Part shown: in pieces, positions 10,402 through 19,188 of the stretch
Layout: each line of letters begins with the position of its first letter
Numbering within the stretch: position 1 is the first letter of the stretch
DNA from: Lunularia cruciata
Lineage: Eukaryota > Streptophyta > Marchantiopsida > Lunulariales > Lunulariaceae
Reading direction: 5' to 3'
Length of the DNA: 64,000 nt
NCBI GenBank assembly: GCA_948567375.1
Contig: OX419755.1
Location: 61,887,945 to 61,951,944, forward strand
Position numbers and translations under genes: made by a program
Notes under the pieces: generated by a model
Told to the model about the DNA's origin: nothing
What the model saw: the letters and a program-made list of their open reading frames with translations, nothing else
Database searches by the model: none

Positions 10402-12836
10402 GATGGGAGGAGGGAAGAAAAACTCTGAATTCGTAGTGAGAAATCATGCGATTCGGAGATTAGATGTAGTAGCGAGGATAGAAGTCTTGAGCCGACTTCG
10501 GATCACCTTTCTGGCATGGAACTAGAATGTAAGTTTTCCAGGATTCATGACAGAAATCATCGAGAGTAAATGTCTCGATGGTCCCGAGGAAGAAGGGAAG
10601 AGAGGAAATCCGGCTCGCTAGACAGAGTCGGATTGGAGACTCGTACTCGGGAAGGAGGCAGGTTCGGAGCAGGGAGCCACGTTCTTGGGGAAAGGAGAGA
10701 TAGCCCAAGAAATGCAGGAGGTGAGAGATGCCTTCTCATTGAAGAGAACAAAGAATGGGTACAAAGTTGAGAGCTACAAAGACCCTGTGAGGAGAGGAAT
10801 TGTGAGTGCACTAATGGCCATCCTGAACCCGGAGAGAACCACTTATGTGATGAAACACCAAGCGGTGTTCTTTCACAAGTTATTTGCAGGAGAACCGATC
10901 AATTGGGCAAGGTGCTTTCACGGGAGAACAAGGCAGATGGTGTGGAATCTGCGGGATAAGTCGCCTCCACACTACATCGTACCATTTGCATCACATTTCT
11001 ACCTCGGGTTGAATTTGCTCAATTTGGCAGAGCGCAATAGAATGGTGTCTCATTTCCATCCTGACTTGAGAAGAGAAGTCGACGCGGAGGAGCAGCAATA
11101 CATTCTCCAAATCCGGAGCACGGATGACTACTATGCAAAGACAGGGAAAACATGGAGGTCGTGGTAAGTACCCCAATGAAGAAGAGAACTCGGCATGCAG
11201 AAGCCAAAGAAAACAAGAAACCTCGGAAGATGCAAAAACATAACCCAAGGCGAGGGATGGTGGTGATTGAATCGGAAGATGAAGACTCAGAAGGCAAAGC
11301 CAAGCTCAAGACGGAGGACTCGGAATGTGAGGAGGAACCTGAGCTGACCTTGCAGAGTGGAGATACTAGCAGCGACAGTGAAGACGGTGGAGAAATGACC
11401 TCGGCACCAGCGGCTGAAGAATACGAAGGAGAAGTGCAAGCCAAAGTAGAAGCCAAAGACAATGCGGCACTAGAAGACAAAATACCGGTGATTGAGGAGA
11501 AGAAGATTGTAGTACAGCGAGGAATTCGCTCGAGACGTAAGGCAAAGTGTGAGGCGGGGCCGAGTAAAGTGAAGGCAGATGCAGAAGATAGCACGAGTAG
11601 TGAGGTATCAATTCCGATACGAAGACTTCAGCGACGAAGGCGCATATCAAAAGAACATGAGGAGAAACAAGAAATTACTCCGTGGGAGGAGGAAGTTGCC
11701 AGTGAGGGAGTCGAGTACCTGCAGAAGGTAGTATGCCCGCTGTTAGTGAAGTTGGAGAAGAAGAAGAAGGAGATGCAGTCGACTTGTCCAGAGGTAAAGA
11801 CTGTATTGTAGGTGGTAGCGAGATTAGAAGAAGAAAACTCGGAGTTGAAGAAGAGTATAACCCGAGGTGAGAAGGAGAGAGAAGTACTGCAAGCGGAAGC
11901 AGTAGAGAGAAGTTAGGTAATCAAAGACCTGAAGAGAGAAGTGAGCTATCGAGAGGATCTTGCGAGGAAGAGTGACATCGTAAGAGAGAGACATGTAGCT
12001 GAATTTGAAATCTTGAAGCAGCAGTTTGTTGATTCAAGAGTAGAGCTTATCCATGCTATGGCGAGGGTAGCATCAAAGGACCAAGTGCTCGATCGAGTGA
12101 TGGAGAGTATGGAGGAGAAGAAGCAGCTCTGGCAAAGAGAGTTTTCTGTGCGGTATAGAGAAGAAGAGAGATTACAAGAGTTACTTCATAATCAGGAAGA
12201 GAAAATCATATAGAAGGAGAAAGAGAAGGAGGCGGTGAAGGCCAAGTTCAAAGAGAGTTGGCGATGTATAGAGAGGAATGGCTTGCAGATCGGGAACGAG
12301 AACGAAAGACAAGATTGGAACCATTGAAGGAGATAGTCCTTAGAGTGAACGTAATGTTGAGTACAGAAGCCAGCGTTCGGATTGAAGAAACAAGGTTGCA
12401 TGAGTTGAAGTTGTTGGTGCAGGAGACAAGGCAAAGACAAGCAAAAGATACAGATTTGAATGCCTTGTTGATTAGTCTCAAAACTCGTGTAGACAGGAAG
12501 ATCTTAGAAGTAGAAGATAATATTGCGATTAGATTAGACTTAGTGAGAATAGAGTTAGAAAAGCTTCGGCAGGATGTTAAGGCAAAACCCGAAGTAGATA
12601 ACATAGGAATCCAAATGTCTTCGGAGTTGCCCTCAGAGACATTAGAGAAGAGTGGGTCAAAGGATGAAGAGTTAGATAGATTACCCACTAGTGCAATTTC
12701 AGATCAGGAAAGAGAATTGATGGATCTGGTTGAAGATGTAGGAGATGTGAAACCCGAGGAAAATATAGTAGGAAGTAAGATTACTTTGGGTTCGGGTTTG
12801 AAAGCCGAGGAAGAAGTAGACATCGGATCGGATTAG
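10402..12836 (+). pseudogene. Family-C coiled-coil protein, C2 copy
   Basis: Coding trace of the family-C protein, about 810 codons. Parts in order: a basic start MGGGKKNSEF; RLDVVARIEVL and FPGFMTEI blocks; a conserved globular-looking region (about 10745-11110) with NGYKVESYKDPVRRGIV, NPERTTYVMKHQAVFFHKLF and SPPHYIVPFASHFYLGLN; a Lys/Arg-rich then acidic Ser/Glu-rich stretch (about 11150-11480); a long coiled coil (about 11700-12250); and a C-terminal helix block with RLHELKLLVQETR and VDRKILEVEDN. I recognise no known family and no enzyme motif. The ATG is chosen because C4, C5, C6 and C8 share a start at the same place. It is broken in several places. The protein may bind nucleic acid or form filaments (speculative). 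Confidence 0.75.
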
Positions 12837-12951
12837 TAACCGATTTGAGATTTGAAGGGGCAGATATGAAGAGGTGCATTGTCATTTCGGATCTGCAGGT
12901 TAGAACAATTGTTGTAGAATGGTATAGTTGTTAGAACTGTCGATTGCTTCA

Positions 12952-12960
12952 CTATTTAAG
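12952..12960 (+). promoter_or_regulatory. TATA-like box of C2, downstream of the coding region
   Basis: CTATTTAAG lies about 115 bases after the end of the coiled-coil coding trace. The equivalent place in C4 (25271-25280, CTATTTAAAG), C6 (54951-54960) and C5 (39460-39469, CTATCTAAAG) keeps the box in the same context. In LTRs such a box marks the U3/R promoter, which would put the coding region in U3. Confidence 0.6.
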
Positions 12961-13477
12961 AGTGGCATTCGCAGGAAATTGTTGTTCAATGCTCATTATT
13001 TTTGAGAATAGATAAAGCAAAGTGCTGTGAAGCAGTGCTCGTTGCTTGAGCTTGATTCTGAGTATCAATTTTGCAATTGTGTTTGTGAATGTTTGGAGAA
13101 ATTTGAAGTGCAAGTCAGAGTGCTTGTTGGATGTTGGATTCCACAGCCTTGATCTTCATTCTGTGTGTTTGATCCTGAGTGAAGTGCAATTGAAGCAATG
13201 CCTTGACAGATCTGAGAGGAATTGTAGTGTTGGTAGTATTCTACATTTGTGAGTGTAGTGCGAAGTTGATGTGAAGCAATTTCGATCGAGGAAGTTGTGC
13301 CTTCAGTGGAGGGGTGGAACACAATTCTGAGGTGAAGTCGTTTTGCAATGAAGTGCCGTTTTTGGGAGAGCCTGAATCATCACAATCAAGATTGTTTGGA
13401 AAGATTTGATGGAGTTGTGATTATGGAGTGTTAATTTGTGACAAGACTGCGAGTCAGTGCTTGTTACTCTCTTCTGG

Positions 13478-13629
13478 GTGTGGTTTCTACCTGAGAGACT
13501 AAAGAAGAACTCAAGAAGAACTGAAATTGTTACTTTGCTTTGTATTTGGACATTTTTGACTCGTATCTCTGCGGGAACAAACTTTACTTACCCGATTACC
13601 GCAAAAGTGATATTTGCCGGGTTGTCACA
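13478..13629 (+). repeat. Conserved terminal block of family C
   Basis: The last 150 bases of the unit are its most conserved part: a GGTGTGGTTTCTACC-type segment, a GAGACTAAAGA-type segment, then GATTACCGCAAAAGTGAT and the GTTGTCACA tip. The same order is visible in C3 (reverse), C4, C5, C6 and C9, in a fragment at 25742-25942, and more weakly at 30440-30606. It behaves like the R-U5 end of an LTR. Confidence 0.7.
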
Positions 13630-13639
13630 GTGTTCTTCA

Positions 13640-14830
13640 GCAAGCCAGATGGTTCAGATTGGAGGGTAGACACCTTTTGAGTGTATGGGAGGATGGTAGA
13701 GTGCAAGTAGTACCACTTCCATCTCAGAGACCATAGTTGGTCCGTCATGCTCATGAGGAGCTAGGACCTTTTGGAGTAAGCGTACATATAGCTTACTCTA
13801 GAGTCATTATTGGTGGCGCGGTATGCAGACCAAGGTACAGTAGTTTGTTGCCAAATGTGTGGTTTGAGACCAAGTTAGAGCATCATTCAATGCTCCTACG
13901 CCACAGTTACACCCATTACTTATCATGGGATTGGGTTACCATTGGAGTTTGGACTTTGCCAAACCTTTACCGCTGACTGTGAGACATCATCGGTATGTTT
14001 TGGTGATGGTGGAGCACTTCTCCAAGTGGATTGAGTTGGTGGCACTTCCTGACAAGTCTAGTGAACGGACAACTTACTCGTTCCTAGATCAAGTTCTTAG
14101 TCATTTTGGTGCACCAGCTGAGGTTTTGACTGATCAAGGTACAAAGTTCTTGGGGGAGTTCCAGGTCTTGTGTGACAAGCCTTTGATTGATCATCATACT
14201 ACATCTCAAGATCACCTTGAGGCAGATGGATTAGCAAAGAGAGTGGTTCAAACGGTGAAGAGAGGATTGCAAAAGTATGGTTTGCAGAGAGGCCACTTGG
14301 GAGATTGGGATCCCCAGTTACCTTGGTTGGCCATGGGCTATCAGTTCAGCCGGCAAGCCTCCTTAGCATCCTTCTCTCCATACTTTCTACTCTATGGACA
14401 AGATCCAGATTTACCTGCAGCCATTTATCAAGATGCTACTGTAGTTTTGGACTTGGATGACCTTGATGTATGGATGAGCACATGTTCTCAGTGGGCAAAG
14501 ATCTTTTGGAGAGTGATGCCAATGGCCTTTGAGAACTTGGCAATTGCTCAGCATAGAGATACTTTATGCTACGCTACCATTCGAGGAGGAGGTTATAGAC
14601 CCTCAATCCGTCGATTTCATCCAGGCAACTATGTATATCTAAAGCAGATAGCACCAACGACACTTGATGTTTCTACATGCTGCACTATTTTGAGAGTGCG
14701 CGAGGTTTTGCCATCTAGAGTCCTTGTGTTAGAAGGATGTGATGGTGTTATTTGGAAGGATCATGTGTGCAATTGTGCGCCATGCCACCTCCCAAATATT
14801 GATGGTACTATGGACCCAAGCTTGGCACTT
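13640..14830 (+). pseudogene. pol: Element B integrase
   Basis: Ty3/gypsy integrase, resuming after C2. The N-terminal zinc-binding region is near 13735-13890 (VRHAHEELGPFGV). The catalytic core follows: LDFAKPLPL then YVLVMVEHFSKWIELVALPD (about 13950-14055), FGAPAEVLTDQGTKF (14107-14151), and the third acidic region in HLEADGLAKRVVQTVKRGL (14213-14270). The C-terminal part has FHPGNYVYLKQ (14614-14650) and an LRVREVLPSRVLVLEG stretch, in the position of a GPY/F-like module. A PHD finger follows in the same frame. Integrase joins element DNA to the chromosome in living relatives. Confidence 0.88.
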
Positions 14831-14839
14831 ATACGTGCA

Positions 14840-14989
14840 AGCTTGAGGTGTATGTTATGTAGCTCTTCTGGTGGAGCTACTACTATATTAGTGTGTGATA
14901 GCTGTTTGAGAGGATGGCATATGGCATGTATGACTCCTCCCCTCATGGTGGTTCCTCAGGGACAGTGGTTATGTCCTAGATGTACTTGA
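14840..14989 (+). pseudogene. PHD finger at the C-terminus of element B integrase
   Basis: A Cys4-His-Cys3 zinc finger ends the polyprotein: CMLC, then CDSC, WHMAC and CPRC with PHD-like spacing, and the aromatic residue two before the last Cys pair (QWLCPRC) typical of PHD fingers. PHD fingers in chromatin proteins read histone H3 tail states. At the end of an integrase the domain occupies the place where chromoviruses carry a chromodomain, so a targeting role is a fair inference. RING fingers differ in ligand order and lack the W before the final pair. Confidence 0.82.
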
Positions 14990-15276
14990 CTTATAGCTAG
15001 TTCATTCTTTATATGGTATAGATTGCAGGCAAGCGACTAACGATGGGGCTCCATAGCACCGGGGCTCCATAGCACCCGGCCTCCTGATCTTTGCCCATTA
15101 GAGGGTATACCATATACTTAGAGTAGATGGCTATCTGGAGTTAGAGGGACCTAACCGCCAGCTAGGGGGGCAATTGTGGCACTTTAGAGTCTATGTATGA
15201 CTTATGTGTGAGTTGTGCTTCTATAGTGTATTGATAGCAATGTATGTTGTGTAGCAATGTATTTACGCACGATAGC
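14990..15276 (+). other. Element B 3' non-coding stretch
   Basis: Between the PHD-finger end and the 3' repeat. It contains a perfect 16-base tandem duplication (GGGGCTCCATAGCACC at 15045-15060 and 15061-15076) and a purine-rich AGCTAGGGGGG at 15160-15170 that could be the polypurine tract, although the 3' repeat begins about 100 bases later. The 15173-15275 segment is repeated at 15720-15826. Confidence 0.55.
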
Positions 15277-15826
15277 TGTCACGCCATTTGTAGTGCCGCA
15301 TCTAGATGCTCGGACACTGGAGTTCTAGTGATAGTAGTTTGAGTTATTTCAGCAGTTTCTCAGAGACTACTTTCCGACGGTCAGATTTTGTGTTTGGGGT
15401 ACTAACTTCACGGTGAGGCCCACCGTCACTTTGCACCATTTGCACCATCGAGTGTGTTGTTAGCGGGACTGTTGGGGTTTCAGAGCTAGCTCAAGTTCAG
15501 GGGGTATAGTTTCGAAGTGAGCTCCAAAGAGCTCACTTCTTTGATGTTGAGCCTTTGAGTTCTTGGCTATGGTGGACAAAGGCCAGCAAGCGTCACCTGG
15601 TTTCTCTATGCTTGAGTGGGTGTGGCTTGACTTTAATCAGTGCATAGTTGCTGGCAATTTATAGAGTGACTGATCAAGTACTGATATGAGTTGAGTTGAG
15701 AGTGGTAAGCAATCTGATTATTGTGGCACTTTAGAGTCTATGTATGACTTATGTGTGAGTTGTGCTTCTATAGTGTATGATGTTGACAGCGATGTATGTT
15801 GTGTAGCAATGTATATACGCACAACA
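15173..15826 (+). repeat. Duplicated 100-base segment bracketing the 3' repeat of element B
   Basis: 15173-15275 and 15720-15826 are nearly identical (ATTGTGGCACTTTAGAG onward) and flank the 443-base family-D repeat at 15277-15719. The right copy runs straight into the protease region of element A. This is not a normal LTR end, and suggests a rearrangement or gene-conversion event at the B/A junction. Confidence 0.7.
15277..15719 (+). repeat. Element B 3' terminal repeat (family D)
   Basis: Matches 2096-2540 base for base apart from about a tenth of positions and one short length difference, starting with the same TGTCACGCCATTTGTAG and including the 10-bp-arm dyad at 15515-15538. Its divergence from the 5' copy is the age signal for B. 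Confidence 0.85.
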
Positions 15827-15970
15827 AGAGTCCTAGAAGGCACTCAAGTGAGAGTATTAATCAATCCGGGAGCAATAGAGAATTTCTTATCTTGCTCTAT
15901 TGCAATAAGATTGGGAATGGATCTAGAGAGAGATGGGAGTGAAGAAGTAGAGTTGCCTAACGGGTAAACA
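15827..15970 (+). pseudogene. Element A protease region
   Basis: After the duplicated segment, coding trace of element A resumes with VRVLINPGAIENFLSCSIA (about 15850-15905), in the position and pattern of a gypsy retropepsin (V-L-I-x-x-G-A-x-x-N-F). A CDS-like continuation to about 16150 includes the LGMPWMEHYNPMVDW block that follows the protease in plant gypsy elements. Confidence 0.7.
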
Positions 15971-16177
15971 AAGAGGATTGAATCATTACCTAGACGGGTC
16001 ATACTCTATGTAGGAGAATATCAAGAAGCAATTGAGTGGCGAGTGATACAATTAGCTCATTATGATGCAATCTTAGGCATGCCATGGATGGAGCACTACA
16101 ACCCTATGGTAGATTGGAGGAAGAAAGTAGTGAGAACCCACCAATAATCAATCATTGGGGTTAAAGAAAAATCACCC

Positions 16178-17170
16178 ATGCAGGATCTGCCTCTATATGT
16201 CATAGGGATGGCAATTGTCTATAAGACTGATAGATGTTTCATGGGTCTAATAAGAGAAGTCCAGAGTGCACAACTTGATGGACAAATTCTTGAGAAATTG
16301 AAGGTTGTGGTGGATGAATTTCAAGATGTCTTTCCCAATGATCTACCCTCAGGATTACCACCAAAAAGGAGAGTAGATCATAAAATTGAGACACTCTTGG
16401 GGAAGACACCTCCTTGTAAGGGCCCATATTGCCTATCACCTCATGAATTGGAGGAATGTAAGACTCAAATTGAGGAGATGCTGCAAAAGGGGTTCATCCA
16501 ACCTAGCATATCACCATATAGGGCTCTTATCCTGTTTGTGAAGAAGAAGGATGGTACAATGCGCATGTGCATTGACTATCAAGGTCTCAATCAACAAATA
16601 GTGAAGAACAAATACCCCTTACCTTGCATGGATGACCTGTTTGATCAACTCCATGGAGCAAGATACTTCATCAAATTGGACTTGCGAAGTGGTTACAATC
16701 AAATCCAAATTGCAGAGGAGGATGTGTACAAAATTGCCTTTTGAACTAGGTATGGCCACTTCGAGTATCTTGTGATACTTTTTGGCCTCACCAATGCACC
16801 TGCCACTTTCATGAGTCTAATGAATGGCATATTTCATCCATACTTAGATAAGTCTATTATTGTCTTCTTGGATGATATCTTAGTATATAGTAGCACGATG
16901 ACAGAACACAAACAAAATCTACGAGAGGTCCTCTAGATTCTAAGATAGAATAGACTATATGCCAAAATGTCAAAATGCAAGTTTGGCAAGTCTGAAGTAG
17001 ACTACTTGGGGCATAGAGTAAGTGCAAAGGGCATTCAAGTATTGAAGGATAAAATAAAGGGTATTAAAAAATGGAGTGTCCTAGAAGATCAGACTCAACT
17101 CAAGAGCTTCTTGGGGTTGATGGGATTCTATCAAAGATTTGTCAAGGACTTCTCCAAGGTTGCATAGCCT
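16178..17170 (+). pseudogene. pol: Element A reverse transcriptase
   Basis: Ty3/gypsy RT. The entry region [17 protein letters not shown] is at about 16320-16370, followed by [16 protein letters not shown] and [19 protein letters not shown] (16534-16590), [25 protein letters not shown] (16675-16707), [10 protein letters not shown] (16782-16811), the catalytic block [10 protein letters not shown] (16866-16895) and VDYLGHRVS (17001-17025). The thumb reads FLGLMGFYQRFVKDFSK. Similarity to common plant chromovirus-like gypsy RTs is very strong; no unusual domain is present. Confidence 0.92.
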
Positions 17171-17189
17171 TTAACGGCACTACTTGGCA

Positions 17190-17660
17190 AGGGGAAGAAG
17201 TGGACATGGGAACCACACAAGAGTTGGCCTTTGAAGAATTGAAAGCCGCCTTGCTACATACACCAATCTTGAAGTGGTATGACCCAAAATGTCCAATCAA
17301 GTTGGCTACAGATGCATCAAGCATAGCAATAGGAGCAGTCCTACAAAAAGAGTGGCATGACGGATGACATCTAATTGCATATTTCTCTCGAAAGTTGTTA
17401 ACGGCAGAGCACAACTACCATACCACAAAACAAGAAGAGTTGGCCATCATTGTGGCAACCAAGCATTGGAAGCACTATCTGGGCAAGAAGGCATTTGTAG
17501 CAAAGACAAACCAAAAACCTCTAGTCTACCTCAAGACGTAGAAGGATCTATCTCATCGCCAGATTCAGTGGGCAAAGTGGCAACAATGCTTTAATATGAC
17601 AATCACCTACGTGGAAGGTAAGAAGCAACTTGTAGATGCATTCACCTGCATGCCAATGGC
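17190..17660 (+). pseudogene. pol: Element A RNase H
   Basis: Follows RT with KLATDASSIAIGAVLQKE (about 17302-17355), an AYFSRKLL strand and the KQEELAI / KHWKHYL helices (17430-17480), ending in a VEGKKQLVDAFTC block at about 17610-17650. Standard gypsy RNase H. Confidence 0.85.
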
Positions 17661-17839
17661 AAACAACTTGGTGGTAGAGGTTAAGATTAACCTTGAATTC
17701 TAGCCAGAGATTCTAGTTGCTACAAAAATTGATCCACAGATTGTAGAAGCGCAATCATCCAAAGGCATCACTAGCACCCAAGGACTCACCTTTTGTGATG
17801 GCAGATTATGGATCCCAAATGTCCCAAAATGATGCACTA

Positions 17840-18786
17840 CCATTCTAGCGGAATGTCATGATTCAGCCATTGCAGGTCACGTCTGAGTAAACAAGACCTT
17901 GGATGCAATCCAGCGCCATTACTATTGGCCTAAAATGAGCAATGACGTGATAGACTACGTGCGCAGCTGCCTACTTTGTCAATAGAACAAAGCTTCTAAT
18001 CAAGCTCCTGTAGGGCTCCTTCAACCTCTCCCCACGCCTACCCAATGTTGGGAACAAGTGAGTATGGATCTCGTCTATGAATTATCCAAGATCACCTCAG
18101 GGTTTGACTCCATTGTGGTCTTTGTGGACCGGCTCAGCAAAATGATTCATGTATGCCCTACCACCAAGGATGTGACCGCTCCACAACAAGCTCAATTATA
18201 CTTAGATGCAGTCTTCTCTCACCATGGCTTGTCTAGAGTATTTATCACTAATAGAGGCACTCAATTCACTAGTTTTTTTTGGCAAACACTCTTTGGTTTC
18301 TTCAAAACCAAGTTGGCCATGTCCACAACTTACCACCCCCAAACAGATGGCCAAACAGAGCAGGCTAATTGCATGATTGAAGACATGTTACGCGGCTTCA
18401 CCTTAGAAGAGCAAGAGAGGTGGGACACCCTACTCCCACTGGTGGAATTTGCTTACAACAAATTCAGTGAATGCATCCACCCAAGTCACTCTATTCTTCC
18501 TCATGTATAGTGAGCATCCCTTCACACCTTCTAGCTTGATGAAGATCCATCCAGTGGCTACCAAGGTCGATGCAATCAACACGTTTGTTTCTAAAATCCA
18601 ACAGTATGTTGATGCACACCATAGGCACATGGAGTTCAATGTTGGGGATCAAGTGTGGCTATTGACAACCAACCTCACATTAGTTGGACCTTGTAAGCTC
18701 AGACCTCGTTTTATTAGGCCTTTCTTGATTCTTCGTCACATCGGCATTGTGGCCTATCACCTTGAGCTACCACGAGACATGAATTA
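17840..18786 (+). pseudogene. pol: Element A integrase with GPY/F-type tail
   Basis: The zinc-binding region ECHDSAIAGH with a CLLC pair is at about 17850-17985. The catalytic core includes VSMDLVYEL (18058), FVDRLSKMIHV (18121-18153), FITNRGTQF (18241-18267) and TYHPQTDGQTEQAN (18330-18371). The tail reads VGDQVWLLTTNL (18643-18678) and KLRPRFIRPFLIL (18690-18729), a GPY/F module. It ends without a chromodomain. A run of 14 C at 18808-18821 lies just after the coding trace. Confidence 0.9.
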
Positions 18787-19188
18787 GGCCTAAAAAATGT
18801 GCAGATTCCCCCCCCCCCCCCAATAGAAGAAAGGATGGCCTTCCCTTCCCCTGGTTTGTCTTGTCGAGAGCTTTCCAATGGTACCTTACTCATGTGATTT
18901 TGAGACTCCTACAAGAAGATTCCCTAAAAGATTCCCTCATGTCAAAGCTTGTTTGACCAACCAGATAGGACCTAGACCGACATGTCACCCATCCAAGTAA
19001 GTAATCCAAGGGTGGAGCTTGCTGACATGTCACCTATCTGTGTGCCTAATCCTATGGTGGAGCTTCCTTGGAGGAGATACTCTTTGTCTATATAATAAAG
19101 GGAAGGTGTTCCTTTGGGGCACCGAATGTTGAGTGTGTAATTTGTATTTCCCTCTCTTCTCTTGTCCTCGGAGTATTACAAGGATGCT
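18787..19188 (+). repeat. Element A 3' non-coding end with TATA box
   Basis: Non-coding sequence after the integrase trace. CTATATAATAAAG at about 19088-19100 is a clear TATA-type box, so at least part of this is probably the 3' LTR. I cannot place the LTR start, since no 5' copy is in view. C3 is inserted at 19189; the sequence resumes at 21071 and fades by about 21100. Confidence 0.55.
19184..19188. repeat. Target site duplication of C3, left copy
   Basis: ATGCT is repeated exactly at 21071-21075, immediately outside C3, fixing both ends of that unit. Confidence 0.88.

Larger units (their letters stand above)
9856..13629 (+). mobile_element. C2: full-span family-C unit inserted in element B
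   Basis: The best-preserved family-C unit, with an exact 5-bp duplication (GTGTT) on both sides. It starts TATAGTGCTCACATTTTT (family form TGTGGTACCCACA) and ends GGGTTGTCACA. By eye no direct repeat of either end occurs inside, so it has the outline of a lone LTR, yet it holds a coding region of about 800 codons (10402-12836). After that come a TATA-like box (12952) and about 670 bases of conserved non-coding sequence. It is a fossil with several breaks. It is younger than element B, since it splits B between RNase H and integrase. Confidence 0.9.
2096..15719 (+). mobile_element. Element B: Ty3/gypsy fossil with DNA methyltransferase and PHD finger
   Basis: A Ty3/gypsy element inserted in element A. 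Reading left to right: 5' terminal repeat/leader (2096-3876), gag with two zinc knuckles, protease, C5-cytosine methyltransferase, RT, RNase H, integrase, PHD finger, 3' non-coding sequence, and a 443-base 3' copy of the terminal repeat (15277-15719). Both repeat copies begin TGTCACGCCATTTGTAG. C2 (9856-13629) is nested between RNase H and integrase; without it B is about 9.8 kb. By hand alignment the two repeat copies differ at roughly one position in ten, mostly transitions, so the insertion is old, plausibly tens of millions of years at a slow gymnosperm-like rate (inference). It is broken, with about a dozen or more breaks. Confidence 0.88.
868..19188 (+). mobile_element. Element A: Ty3/gypsy retrotransposon fossil, split by B
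   Basis: A Ty3/gypsy element in plus orientation. The gag part is at 909-1890; protease, reverse transcriptase, RNase H and integrase follow at 15827-18786, and 3' non-coding sequence reaches 19188 and resumes at 21071. The 13.6 kb between the halves is element B plus a short duplicated segment. Integrase downstream of RT is the Ty3/gypsy order. The integrase tail has a GPY/F-type module, typical of chromovirus-like plant lineages; I see no chromodomain. No 5' LTR is recognised, because C1 sequence adjoins the gag side. It is a broken fossil (roughly ten or more breaks) and older than B, C2 and C3, which sit inside it. Confidence 0.85.

Noticed and set aside
11019-11594. 191-codon minus-strand open frame
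   Set aside because: It is the antisense shadow of the Glu/Lys-rich family-C coding region; Ser/Leu-rich composition is what that shadow would give.
9856-13629. Family C as a DNA transposon with terminal inverted repeats
   Set aside because: The ends share only TGTG and a weak ACCC, there is no transposase motif, and 5-bp duplications with TG...CA ends fit LTR integration better.
14840-14989. RING finger or CCHC knuckle instead of PHD
   Set aside because: Ligand order CxxC...CxxC...WHxxC...CPRC with Trp before the last pair fits PHD. A CCHC knuckle is far shorter.
16178-18786. Chromodomain after the element A integrase
   Set aside because: Sequence after the GPY/F-like module is short and shows no chromodomain aromatic cage pattern.
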